Assembly (NCBI GenBank): GCA_030747395.1
Contig: JASLKT010000011.1
Coordinates: 1 to 34,720 of the forward strand
Reading direction: 5' to 3'
DNA from: Candidatus Thalassarchaeaceae archaeon
Lineage (GTDB): Archaea; Thermoplasmatota; Poseidoniia; Poseidoniales; Thalassarchaeaceae
DNA length: 34,720 bases
Positions 8,116 to 15,873 of this stretch are shown one piece after another. The position numbers and the translations under genes are program-made. Below the pieces are notes generated by a model that was not told the origin of the DNA, made no database searches, and worked only from the letters and a program-made list of their open reading frames with translations. How positions within the stretch are numbered: the stretch's first letter is position 1; each line of letters starts with the position of its first letter.

Positions 8116-8849
8116 ATTTCCACCCCCGCGATTTGAAGGATGCGACTCATCCACTCTAATTTACGCATCTTTCGTTCTGGAACTGTGGCACCCGTCCATC
8201 GACCAATGATGTCGGTCCGGAATCCCCTCAATGTGATTTGATTGCAAGAGACATTCAAGGCCAAGGCAAAGCAAACTGCCCGATCCCCATCAGTGAATCC
8301 TCCTGGATTAATCATACCAGCCAATTGGCTTGGTGTTTGGTGTGTTAGAATTAGAGGAGTGTTGTACAAATGTAGAACATCGAGTAATTCCAACCATTCC
8401 GCTTGATTATCACCATGCGCGTGGAGTATGAATGGGATTTTTCGTTCTGCGGCCATTGCTAGGTGCGCCATATCTCCATCTGCATCTCCAACTACACAGA
8501 GCAATGAGTTCCAAGCTATTTCCGGATATTCTGCTTCAATGAGAACGCCCACTGAGCCATCAGCTACAATCAATCGGTGCCCTGCCAAGATTGCATCTCG
8601 CACATCTTCAGGTTCAGCTGCTGCTCCTAAAATTGAAATTGGGCCCGAAATTAATTGTTCTTGCAAATGTAGTTGAGTGTTCAAACGACCTTGATCATTC
8701 CATGTTTCCAATGACCAAGATTTTTCATTGCAGACCCAACGTAAGTTCTTTGCAGAATCTAAATCAGCAGCTAATTTCCATCCAAAATCATCTCTAATCT
8801 CATCCTGAATTTCAATCAGGTTGGAGTTTGGGGGTGCAGCCACAATCAC
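8112..8849 (-). CDS. mptE: Archaeal 6-hydroxymethyl-7,8-dihydropterin pyrophosphokinase (MptE type)
   Basis: MptE (COG1634, DUF115-related) transfers pyrophosphate from ATP to 6-hydroxymethyl-dihydropterin in archaeal folate or methanopterin synthesis, replacing bacterial FolK. The evidence is the ordered motif set ISILGAAAEP (G-rich first loop), HRLIVADGSVGVL, the VVGDADGDM acidic motif and IPFILHAHGDN, all characteristic of the family. A later LTHQTPSQL and GGFTDGDRAVCFAL complete the fold. Length of 245 residues is normal. The start is GTG at 8849 with no Shine-Dalgarno and no other in-frame start upstream, so it may be leaderless. It is divergent from priL and overlaps the next minus-strand gene by 4 nt. 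As a methanopterin-using pathway is unlikely in this group, a folate role is my inference. Confidence 0.85.
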   Translation of the reverse strand: MIVAAPPNSNLIEIQDEIRDDFGWKLAADLDSAKNLRWVCNEKSWSLETWNDQGRLNTQLHLQEQLISGPISILGAAAEPEDVRDAILAGHRLIVADGSVGVLIEAEYPEIAWNSLLCVVGDADGDMAHLAMAAERKIPFILHAHGDNQAEWLELLDVLHLYNTPLILTHQTPSQLAGMINPGGFTDGDRAVCFALALNVSCNQITLRGFRTDIIGRWTGATVPERKMRKLEWMSRILQIAGVEM

Positions 8850-8900
8850 CCGGAGGTATAGAGAGCCTTGAAGAACCCTCGTTCACCGGGTAGACACTCC

Positions 8901-10043
8901 ATGCCGATGCCATTGCAGCCTCCAGCCATCGAGGATTCCGTTGTTACAGCCCGGTATCCATTCCTCCCTCAGGCGAATCCTGCGATTATAGCGCATATGG
9001 AAGCCAATCAGGTAGATTTGGAGGCATTGGTGGACACTGAATGGCTTGAAGCCGTTCGCGTGCGGGCGCGCGTAAGGCTACTGGAATCGGTGAACTTCAA
9101 GGAAATCGATGCTACAACCTCTGTCGATATTCATACACCATACGGACAGATGGTTGAATGTCTATCATTCCTTTACGCAATGGTCACTGTGTGTGCATCC
9201 TTTGATGAACGATTGTTGGGGCGTTGGGCAGAAGGTGAAGCGAGTCGGGCTGATCATTTGTGGGGCAGTATCGAAACACCTGATTCATTTCAACGACTCG
9301 CAGAGACCTATCTAAGCGGCGTACGCAAAGGTGAAGATGGGAACTGGGAAGTGTCCATGATTGATTTTATCGAGATTTGCCCAAAAATTAGTGGCGCTTA
9401 CTGGCGCTTACCAAATCGTCCGGTTCTGAATGGTTGGGTGACTCTTTCTCCAGACTCTCGAGAGAACAGTCAACAACGTCTTTCTCGACTTCTAAAAGAG
9501 CGTATACGAACGCAACTGATTGATGAATGTCGAGAAAGAATGGAGCGAATGGATGAGGCCTTTGTCGGTCGAATGGCAGAGGAAGTGGGGCGAATTGTGG
9601 GCTTGTTGCAACATCGAGCGAGTACTGAGGTTTCATTCACTTCTGCTGATGAAGAAGATTGGCCACCTTGTATGCGAGAAATTACCACTCAACTAGCCCA
9701 ATCTGTCAACATCAACCATGTGGGGCGTGTATTCCTTGCCAGTATGTCACGTGTCATTGGCCTCACAGTCGATGAGGCGCAAGCGCTTTTCATGAATGCA
9801 CCTGATTATTCCGCTGATACAACGCGCTACCAATTAAATCATGTCTACGAACATGAATACACACCAGCAGGATGTCCGAAATTGCAAATTAACGCTTGTT
9901 GTCCAATCAGTCGTGGGGATGCAAAGTCGAATTTGTGTAGCAGGGAATGGATGGATCACCCCTTGAAATATCTCCGTGCGCGTCAACGTGCCAAACATCG
10001 TGAAGAACAAACGGCGGCGTCTGCATCTTCAGCAGACAAATAG
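8901..10043 (+). CDS. priL: DNA primase large subunit (Fe-S) PriL
   Basis: Regulatory subunit of the archaeal/eukaryal primase that makes RNA primers. The N-terminal helical part contains ARYPFLPQA and the TPYGQMVECLSFLYAM block. The C-terminal Fe-S domain has PPCMREITTQL (Cys 257), then LFMNAPDYSADTTRYQLNHVY, AGCPKLQINACC (Cys 325, 333, 334) and LCSREWMDHPLKYLRAR (Cys 346), matching the conserved cysteine pattern that binds a 4Fe-4S cluster. About 380 residues. The track start is TTG 8868; ATG 8901 (MPMPLQPP) is more natural. A TATAG at 8857-8861 sits about 40 nt upstream, consistent with a short leader. Convergent with the DUF373 gene, 3 nt between stops. PriS is not in the window. Confidence 0.93.
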   Translation: MPMPLQPPAIEDSVVTARYPFLPQANPAIIAHMEANQVDLEALVDTEWLEAVRVRARVRLLESVNFKEIDATTSVDIHTPYGQMVECLSFLYAMVTVCASFDERLLGRWAEGEASRADHLWGSIETPDSFQRLAETYLSGVRKGEDGNWEVSMIDFIEICPKISGAYWRLPNRPVLNGWVTLSPDSRENSQQRLSRLLKERIRTQLIDECRERMERMDEAFVGRMAEEVGRIVGLLQHRASTEVSFTSADEEDWPPCMREITTQLAQSVNINHVGRVFLASMSRVIGLTVDEAQALFMNAPDYSADTTRYQLNHVYEHEYTPAGCPKLQINACCPISRGDAKSNLCSREWMDHPLKYLRARQRAKHREEQTAASASSADK

Positions 10044-10046
10044 AAT

Positions 10047-11162
10047 TCAAACGCCCCAATAGCGGCCAGTGTCTTGCTTTGATTCCCAAGAACGCACGCC
10101 CGTTCGAACTGCCCAGAAGATAAACAAAGCAAGGAGAGTTTGCCCCCAATCGTTCATGATGGTGGTTACGTCATACTCGTATCCACCTCCGTCTGTAATT
10201 CGAATCGCTACTTCTAGAGCAGCCGTTGCCATCGTCCACAATACAGCACCAAATGCGATAATCAATACCGAACGGCTGCTGAAATGGCCTTTCTTCCAAC
10301 GCAAAACCATGAGTGATAAAGCGAAAGAAAGGGCTCCAAGAACAATCCAAGTTAGGGATTTCTGTAGCACTGTTAATCCCATCAAAATATTACCACCGCC
10401 ACCATCCACTTGGAATTCAGCATACGTGTCGTACCCCTCTACAACAGCGAGTAAAATCGCGACACCGGTCACAGCCCACAACAATGAGGACAGGATGGCT
10501 GCATCTGCGGATTCGCGCATATCGCGCATCAATCGGTCCAAGCGATCTTCAGCACCAAGGCCCTTGAATAAGAGATATACACCAACCAAAAGAGGCATTG
10601 AGCCAATGAGGGCGCTACCATTTGGTAGAATCATTCCAAGGCCCAGAATTATCATGAAGACTGCGATTGGCACGAGGAGTCTTGCTCGCCAGCGCGGGTC
10701 TTCGATCGCTTTTGCGATGTAGTAGTATGTCCCTTCGATACCTTTCGATTGACGCACAATAATTTTCTCAACATGATCGATTGAAAGTCGGCTAGAGAGG
10801 ATTGGCAACACCGATTCATCTTCCATTCCGTCGGTGACCAAAACACCACGATCGGGCTGGAATTCTGAAATGACATCCTCAAGTTGCTGTGCGATGTTTC
10901 GGTCGGACTTGATGCCAACTCGCTCATCTCCAGTTAGAATGGCAATCTCAACAGCATCATTGGGTTCAGCGCTCTCTGCCAAGAGGTCGTGCTGATGCAA
11001 TGCACCCAGAATGGCATTTGTATCACTCTCTTCTGGATCCGCAATGCCCAGGCGAAGGGCCGCAGTGAGTACTTGACGACGACCAACAACGCTTCCGCGT
11101 ATGCCTGCTTTGACCCCCAAATCGTTGTCACGATCAACGGTGATAACCAAAGTTCGAACCAT
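10047..11162 (-). CDS. DUF373-family membrane protein
   Basis: An archaeal membrane protein of unknown function (DUF373, COG2237). The soluble N-terminal half starts MVRTLVITVDRDNDLG, a diagnostic opening for this family. It continues with GIRGSVVGRRQVLTAALRLGIADPEESDTNAI and a second conserved block GVLVTDGMEDESVLPIL, then IIVRQSKGIEGTYYYI. About five or six membrane helices follow from roughly residue 160 (VPIAVFMIILGLGMIL, SMPLLVGVYLLF, AILSSLLWAVTGVAILL, LTWIVLGALSFALSLMVL, VLIIAFGAVLWTMATAAL, TLLALFIFWAV). 371 residues, normal length. The acidic VDRDND and VTDGMEDE motifs suggest metal or nucleotide binding, but that is speculation. A GC hairpin lies 13 nt before its start. Confidence 0.85.
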   Translation of the reverse strand: MVRTLVITVDRDNDLGVKAGIRGSVVGRRQVLTAALRLGIADPEESDTNAILGALHQHDLLAESAEPNDAVEIAILTGDERVGIKSDRNIAQQLEDVISEFQPDRGVLVTDGMEDESVLPILSSRLSIDHVEKIIVRQSKGIEGTYYYIAKAIEDPRWRARLLVPIAVFMIILGLGMILPNGSALIGSMPLLVGVYLLFKGLGAEDRLDRLMRDMRESADAAILSSLLWAVTGVAILLAVVEGYDTYAEFQVDGGGGNILMGLTVLQKSLTWIVLGALSFALSLMVLRWKKGHFSSRSVLIIAFGAVLWTMATAALEVAIRITDGGGYEYDVTTIMNDWGQTLLALFIFWAVRTGVRSWESKQDTGRYWGV

Positions 11163-11175
11163 CTAGTGTGCCTCC

Positions 11176-11196
11176 CGCACCCCTAAGGGGGGTGCG
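11176..11196. promoter_or_regulatory. GC hairpin upstream of the DUF373 gene
   Basis: CGCACCCC-TAAGG-GGGGTGCG, an 8-bp perfect stem with a 5-nt loop. On the minus strand it is 34 nt after the zinc-ribbon gene stop and 13 nt before the DUF373 start. Read on the minus strand the core is CCCCCCTTAGGGG, one of the recurrent C-run/TAG/G-run elements. There is no T-tract downstream on the minus strand, so it is not a standard terminator for the zinc-ribbon gene. Confidence 0.55.
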
Positions 11197-11230
11197 AGTG
11201 TGTTTTCAATTGTTGGATAAATTGCCACAA

Positions 11231-11623
11231 TTAAGACGTAAATGTGGATTCAGCCAAACAACTGGGGCATGTGACTTTGATTGGGCGGGTTGATGGGATG
11301 CCCAATGCGGAGTTGCACAAAGGGCACATGACAGCCTGTTCAATCTGTGATTGACGGGCTCTTCCTTCCCTACTTGGATCATATGTCGGGCGATATTTTG
11401 ATGCATCTTGAATGTAGTTTGCTGTTTGACCAGATGGGGCACTGGGGGCCGATTCTGGTGCTGAAAATGTAGAGGGGAGTGCCCCCCCACTCTTCCAAGC
11501 ATTAAATTGAGATTCAACTTCTGCGGCACTCATTCTGTGATCCCTTCCGATTCGATCGTATGCAAGCATTCGATCATAATCATCCATGGCGTCGAGTTTC
11601 GCCAATACGTCCGCTGGTAGCAT
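11231..11623 (-). CDS. Small zinc-ribbon protein of unknown function
   Basis: About 130 residues from ATG 11623 (MLPADVLAKL); the track uses TTG 11662, which adds 13 residues. The first 50 residues are helical and charged (KLDAMDDYDRMLAYDRIGRDHRMSAAEVESQFNAW). A Ser/Pro/Ala-rich linker and a basic stretch (YDPSREGRARQSQIEQ) follow. The C terminus is a compact zinc ribbon, CPLC...CPSC, with the two CxxC knuckles about 18 residues apart. I know no named family for it. The fold suggests nucleic-acid or protein binding. It precedes a GC hairpin and follows the GlmM-like gene by 78 nt, so it may end that operon or be separate. Confidence 0.7.
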   Translation of the reverse strand: MLPADVLAKLDAMDDYDRMLAYDRIGRDHRMSAAEVESQFNAWKSGGALPSTFSAPESAPSAPSGQTANYIQDASKYRPTYDPSREGRARQSQIEQAVMCPLCNSALGIPSTRPIKVTCPSCLAESTFTS

Positions 11624-11701
11624 GTCTCTCAGATGACTTCGATTGGTAATTCGTATTAGCAATTTTCACTGATTGCTCTCTGAATATCACTCAAAATGGA
11701 G

Positions 11702-13372
11702 TTATGGGATAAGGTGAGGAGTTAGAATATCGAGTAATTGACCCATCAACTGCTCTCCATCGACATCAATTCCTCTTGCAAATCGAATTGAGATTGATGT
11801 TTTGGCTTCAGTTCCCGAATTTCGGACCGCAATTGAGATTGGCAATTCATCAATTACTCCTTCCAGCAATAACAACGCTGGTTCTCCCGCGACGTTGATG
11901 CGAGAAAGTGAGGAATTACACCAATCCTCTGCTGTTGATTGAACCAATTGAGAAAGCTCATTCTCGCCGGTCCAACGCTCTCTGACGCTCGGACGAATTG
12001 AACTGCGCTTTTTCCAGCCACATTGGAAGGCGGGAGGGGTCCCTTCTTTGCAAAGTGCTGCTCTTGCGAGAAGGGCTGCGAGAAGGGTGGCGGCACCATC
12101 ACCAACCAGTGCCCATCTATCGTTGGCATTGGGTACGGGTGCCGGCATCACCAAATGGCCTGAATCTTCAGTTCCAATGACTTTGGGAACATCAGATGAT
12201 CCGAACCATCTCAACTCTGACTCTGGCCACAATGCAGCAGACAACCAGCGGTCACCGACTGCGGTAGTTATCGATTCATGTTCACCCAACCGCGATAAGT
12301 CTGCAGTTAACCCAAGATCGCTTTCTATACTGGCTGCCATTTTCCATGTCTCTGAATGTGTACGTATTGCTGCACGCATTATCTCATCACACATTCGATC
12401 GCCATCGACAATTTGCAATCCGTCTGAGGTTGATTCAATCAACAAACAACGATCACCGTCTCCATCCAGTGCGGCCCCAACAATTTGTCCAGGTGCCCAA
12501 GGAGGTGTGCCATCATTATCTTCCAACCGCTGTGTAATACTCCACAATAGACGGTGGGATGGTGGGTCCATGAGGAGTTGTTCAATCGACCATTGAGCTG
12601 TAGGTGAAAAATCGCCAGCCCCGCAATCTTGGTTAATTGGATCTAATCGACTGCTGACCTCAATCGTCTCTAATCCGCGACGTGTTAGGCCGTCTGCCAA
12701 CCATTCAGTTCCAGCACCACCTGAGCAATCTAGTAGCAAACCTTGCATTGGAACAACATCATTCCAATTCACGGTTGCAAATTCCACACCCATCAGTGTC
12801 TCTAATGATTGTAAACGATTTTTCAGGGCGCCACGATAAAGACTCAAGCCATCAATTTCATCCAGTGATACCACTGTTTCTTGTGGGGCGGCCAATCCAC
12901 CATCTGCCAATTGCCAAGCGAGTTCCGATATTCGATCTTCGACTTCTGGCATCGACTTGTAACCTTCCGAATCAAAGAGTTTCACTCCTGAATCGGTTGC
13001 AGGATTGTGACTAGCTGTCACCATCATTCCCGCATCTGCAGCACTTGAAAGAACTGCGTTGTGTAGTCCAGGGGTGGGTAGTTCCCCGACCCTGAGTGTG
13101 CGACATCCCGCTGCACCCAATCCGGATTCCAACGCATCGACGAGGGTCGCATTTCCATCACGCCGATCCCAGCCGAGAATGACCAAGGGGGATTCGCCAA
13201 CATCGTCCACCAGAAACAAACCGGTTGCTTCTCCGATAATCCGCATCGAACGATTGCTGAGAAGTCGTTGCCCAATCAACGCGTTGAGTACCGCTTCATC
13301 ATCTCCATCAATATTCAGATTATCTATTCGCCCGCGAATGCCGTCCGTACCGTGCAGTCGAGGTCGTGTCAT
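11702..13372 (-). CDS. Phosphohexomutase, GlmM / phosphomannomutase-like
   Basis: An alpha-D-phosphohexomutase moving phosphate between C6 and C1 of a sugar. Motifs: LHGTDGIRGRI at the N terminus, catalytic phosphoserine in MVTASHNPATDSG (Ser 121), the Mg loop AALDGDGDRCLL at about residue 300, the sugar-specificity loop GTEDSGHL and the phosphate-binding RNSGTEAKTSISIRF near the C terminus. The ALHGTDGIRG-type opening and the neighbouring GlmU-like gene (4 nt upstream) favour phosphoglucosamine mutase, but archaeal members also act on mannose or glucose phosphates. At 556 residues it is about 100 longer than typical GlmM. The extra length appears as hydrophilic insertions, for example after SVSRLDPINQDCGAGDFS-like sequence and around EDNDGTPPWAPGQ. 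Cytoplasmic. Confidence 0.85.
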   Translation of the reverse strand: MTRPRLHGTDGIRGRIDNLNIDGDDEAVLNALIGQRLLSNRSMRIIGEATGLFLVDDVGESPLVILGWDRRDGNATLVDALESGLGAAGCRTLRVGELPTPGLHNAVLSSAADAGMMVTASHNPATDSGVKLFDSEGYKSMPEVEDRISELAWQLADGGLAAPQETVVSLDEIDGLSLYRGALKNRLQSLETLMGVEFATVNWNDVVPMQGLLLDCSGGAGTEWLADGLTRRGLETIEVSSRLDPINQDCGAGDFSPTAQWSIEQLLMDPPSHRLLWSITQRLEDNDGTPPWAPGQIVGAALDGDGDRCLLIESTSDGLQIVDGDRMCDEIMRAAIRTHSETWKMAASIESDLGLTADLSRLGEHESITTAVGDRWLSAALWPESELRWFGSSDVPKVIGTEDSGHLVMPAPVPNANDRWALVGDGAATLLAALLARAALCKEGTPPAFQCGWKKRSSIRPSVRERWTGENELSQLVQSTAEDWCNSSLSRINVAGEPALLLLEGVIDELPISIAVRNSGTEAKTSISIRFARGIDVDGEQLMGQLLDILTPHLIP

Positions 13373-13376
13373 TGAA

Positions 13377-14054
13377 TCACTCTCGAATTACACTGCCAGT
13401 TGGGTGGCCACCACTCACCGTCACATTCGGCCATACATTGCTTTCGGGACCCAATACGGTCCCTGGATTACAGACCGCATTGCAACCGATTTGGACACCT
13501 TCTCCAAGAATTGCACCAAATTTTCGCAACCCGGTATCGATGCCAAGATTGTGAATTCGAATTTGCCTCCCATCATTTCGTAAATTGGATAATTTACAAC
13601 CAGCACCCAGATTGACGCCTCGACCTAAAATCGAATCCCCAACATAATTGAAATGAGGTGCTTTCGCCCCTGGAAGCAACAAACTGTGTTTGATTTCAGT
13701 AGCATGGCCAACCACCGCACCGCGGCAAATCCAAGAGTGGCTTCGAACATAGGCACCATGCCGAACTTCACCGGCAATGTAGGATGGCCCTTCGATGTGT
13801 GAACTCGGACCAATGAGCGAACCATTGATGATATGAACAGGACCTTTGGATTCATCAATGGTCACAGAAGGGTGCAATCCTCTACGGTTGGAACCCAACC
13901 CTTGGAGAAGAAATTCAAGTTGATTTGCCAACCCATTTGGATTTGATTTGTCAAGTAAAATCCAAACCGGTTCTTTCTCAGGCATCCTCAAGCCCGTCAC
14001 CTTTCCACCTGATTCGCTGAGGGATGGGAACAGCGCAGCCGCAGTGACGTCCAT
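13377..14054 (-). CDS. GlmU-like left-handed beta-helix acetyltransferase without pyrophosphorylase domain
   Basis: About 225 residues. From about residue 80 the protein is a hexapeptide-repeat beta-helix: GPVHIINGSLIGPSSHI, GPSYIAGEVRHGAYV, SWICRGAVVGHATEI. Then comes AKAPHFNYVGDSILGRGVNLGAG, which aligns with the GlmU acetyltransferase active site (catalytic His and the NxGAG loop), followed by KLSNLRND. The first 80 residues lack the nucleotidyltransferase G-x-G-x-R signature of full GlmU. By family, it would acetylate glucosamine-1-P or bind a sugar nucleotide. The GlmM-like gene 4 nt downstream supports a role in UDP-GlcNAc-type precursor synthesis. The track start is GTG 14066; ATG 14054 is preferred because the bases before it form a hairpin. 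The separate uridylyltransferase must lie elsewhere. Confidence 0.8.
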   Translation of the reverse strand: MDVTAAALFPSLSESGGKVTGLRMPEKEPVWILLDKSNPNGLANQLEFLLQGLGSNRRGLHPSVTIDESKGPVHIINGSLIGPSSHIEGPSYIAGEVRHGAYVRSHSWICRGAVVGHATEIKHSLLLPGAKAPHFNYVGDSILGRGVNLGAGCKLSNLRNDGRQIRIHNLGIDTGLRKFGAILGEGVQIGCNAVCNPGTVLGPESNVWPNVTVSGGHPTGSVIRE

Positions 14055-14057
14055 CAG

Positions 14058-14075
14058 AGGTCCCACTAGGGGCCT
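14058..14075. promoter_or_regulatory. GC hairpin before the GlmU-like gene
   Basis: AGGTCCC-ACTA-GGGGCCT, a 7-bp stem with one G-T pair and a 4-nt loop, 27 nt after the pckA stop and 3 nt before ATG 14054 on the minus strand. It would hide the region just before the start codon if transcribed. It shares the CCC...TAG...GGG core of the other boundary hairpins. Confidence 0.45.
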
Positions 14076-14102
14076 CGTCTAAGGTTTTCCAGCCATTGGG
14101 GC

Positions 14103-15731
14103 TCAAGAGAGCGGCTTCGGGGCCGCATCGAGGACTTCCTGACTGGTTCCTCTCTCAAATTGAACGAAATTTTCGCCAAACATTTCCGCAAGATGATCAG
14201 CGGCTGAATCGTAGTCTGCACCAACACCCCATGTATCACGTGGATTGAGTATTTCTTCTGGGACGTCTTCACAGGCTTGAGGGATTTCGAACCCAAAGCG
14301 GGGGTCGACAACAAATTCGGCATTATTCAAACTTCCATTTAAGGCTGCATTGAGTAAGGCCCTAGTCCACTTGATCCGAATCCTCTTACTCTTGCCATAT
14401 CCACCACTGACCCACCCTGTATTGAGAAGCCAGCAACGCGCACCATGTTTTGCCATTTTAGCAGCGAGCAAATCTGCGTAAACACTGGGGTGACGTGGCA
14501 TGAAAGGCGCTCCAAAACATGCTGAGAAGGTTGCCTGTGGCTCTTTGATACCCACTTCCGTCCCTGCGACCTTCGCCGTATATCCAGATATGAAGTGATA
14601 AGCGGCCTGAGCAGGATTCAATCGGCTGATTGGGGGTAACACACCGAATGCATCACATGTCAGGAACACCACATTTTGGGGGTGTCCGGCCATTGAATCC
14701 TCTGTTCGATTTTCAATGAATTCGATTGGGTAGGAACCCCGGGTGTTTGCGGTCAATGAATCATCTGCAAAATCGGGCACACCTTCACTATCGATCACGA
14801 TGTTTTCCAAGATGGAGCCAGGCATACGTGTCGTCGCGAAGATTGCTGGTTCTTCCTCTTCTGAAAGATCAATTAATTTGGCATAACAGCCGCCTTCAAA
14901 ATTGAAGATGCCTTTTGCAGACCACCCATGTTCGTCGTCACCAACCAGCGCTCGTTTTGGGTCCGCTGAAAGGGTTGTTTTTCCTGTTCCGGACAATCCA
15001 AAGAAAACAGCGGTATTGTCACCAGTGGTATTGGATGAACAATGCATAGGTAAGTGTCCTCTGCCCGGGAGAAGGTGGTTCATGATTGAGAAAATGGATT
15101 TCTTGATTTCACCGGCATAACGAGTCCCGCCGATGATGACTGTTTTTTCTTCAAAAGAAATCATCACGAAAACATGAGAATTGGTTCCATCAATTTCGGG
15201 GTCTGCATGGAAATGTGGAGCATGGAGAATTGTGAATTCAGGAACATGCGAATCAATTTCGTCAATGGAGGGGCGCAGGAACATATTGCGAGCGAAGGCT
15301 GAGTGCCATGCATTTTCGGTTACAACTCGTATTGCCAATCGCTCATCAGCATCAGCACCACAATGCAAATCTTGCACGAAAAGTTCAGTTCTAGACGAAA
15401 GATAATCTCGAACTTTAGCACTTAATTTCTGAAAAATTTCAGGCGTGGTTGGGACGTTTACATCGCCCCACCAAATATCGCCTGTCAGAGGATTGTTTTC
15501 ATCTCCAGCCTTTACCACGAATTTATCATTGGGTGAACGTCCAGTTCTCTCTCCAGTTTCGGCCATTAATACCCCATGTGCCGTAAGAGTCCCTTCCCCC
15601 CTTCGTAGAGCTGCATCGTACAATGCCTGCCACTCTAAATTCCAATGAACTTGACCGTTTGGGTTGAGTCCATGATAATCGATAGCATGGTCCCCTTGGC
15701 GGCCAGCGGTACCGATGACCGATAGGGCCAT
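14103..15731 (-). CDS. pckA: Phosphoenolpyruvate carboxykinase (ATP)
   Basis: Converts oxaloacetate and ATP to PEP, CO2 and ADP, the first committed step of gluconeogenesis. Signature segments: AETGERTGRSPNDKF, RYAGEIKKSIFSIMN (substrate-binding Arg and active-site Lys), the kinase-1a P-loop FGLSGTGKTTLSADP at about residue 245, the kinase-2 metal site LVGDDEHGW, and the downstream NTRGSYPIEF and TCDAFGVLPPI. It is ATP-dependent, as the GTP enzymes lack this motif set. The track start at 15815 adds 28 cysteine-rich residues. ATG 15731 (MALSVIGTAGRQ) gives 542 residues, the usual length, and has a TATA element at the right distance for a leaderless message. It diverges from the giant membrane protein gene. 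Confidence 0.96.
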   Translation of the reverse strand: MALSVIGTAGRQGDHAIDYHGLNPNGQVHWNLEWQALYDAALRRGEGTLTAHGVLMAETGERTGRSPNDKFVVKAGDENNPLTGDIWWGDVNVPTTPEIFQKLSAKVRDYLSSRTELFVQDLHCGADADERLAIRVVTENAWHSAFARNMFLRPSIDEIDSHVPEFTILHAPHFHADPEIDGTNSHVFVMISFEEKTVIIGGTRYAGEIKKSIFSIMNHLLPGRGHLPMHCSSNTTGDNTAVFFGLSGTGKTTLSADPKRALVGDDEHGWSAKGIFNFEGGCYAKLIDLSEEEEPAIFATTRMPGSILENIVIDSEGVPDFADDSLTANTRGSYPIEFIENRTEDSMAGHPQNVVFLTCDAFGVLPPISRLNPAQAAYHFISGYTAKVAGTEVGIKEPQATFSACFGAPFMPRHPSVYADLLAAKMAKHGARCWLLNTGWVSGGYGKSKRIRIKWTRALLNAALNGSLNNAEFVVDPRFGFEIPQACEDVPEEILNPRDTWGVGADYDSAADHLAEMFGENFVQFERGTSQEVLDAAPKPLS

Positions 15732-15754
15732 GCCGAGCGCGCCTCGCTGGACCC

Positions 15755-15762
15755 TTATAGTG
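15755..15762 (-). promoter_or_regulatory. TATA box of pckA
   Basis: CACTATAA on the minus strand, its centre about 26 nt before ATG 15731. Archaeal TATA boxes lie about 25-27 nt before the transcription start, so the message would begin at or next to the start codon (leaderless). Inferred by eye; no BRE was scored. Confidence 0.5.
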
Positions 15763-15787
15763 CATTTCGGCGAGCAACAACACCATT

Positions 15788-15804
15788 CGGCCCCCTTGGG
15801 GCCG
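15788..15804. promoter_or_regulatory. GC hairpin in the pckA / giant membrane gene divergent spacer
   Basis: CGGCCCC-CTT-GGGGCCG, a perfect 7-bp stem with a 3-nt loop, in the 142-nt spacer between divergent starts at 15731 and 15874. It lies upstream of the pckA TATA box, so it is not in the pckA transcript and cannot be a terminator of either neighbour. An operator or structural boundary is more likely. Confidence 0.5.
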
Positions 15805-15873
15805 TATTCAAACACAATAAATTCCGTTCCATAGCGGGGCGACGCTTATGCGACGAATGGGCTGCTTCGTTGT

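Noticed and set aside
10069-10722. 217-residue plus-strand ORF
   Set aside because: It lies antisense to the DUF373 gene, has shadow-type basic/Ser-rich composition and no recognisable domain.
11176-11200. Classical T-run terminator after the zinc-ribbon gene
   Set aside because: The T-run (TGTTTT) follows the hairpin on the plus strand, whereas the gene is on the minus strand, where no T-run follows.
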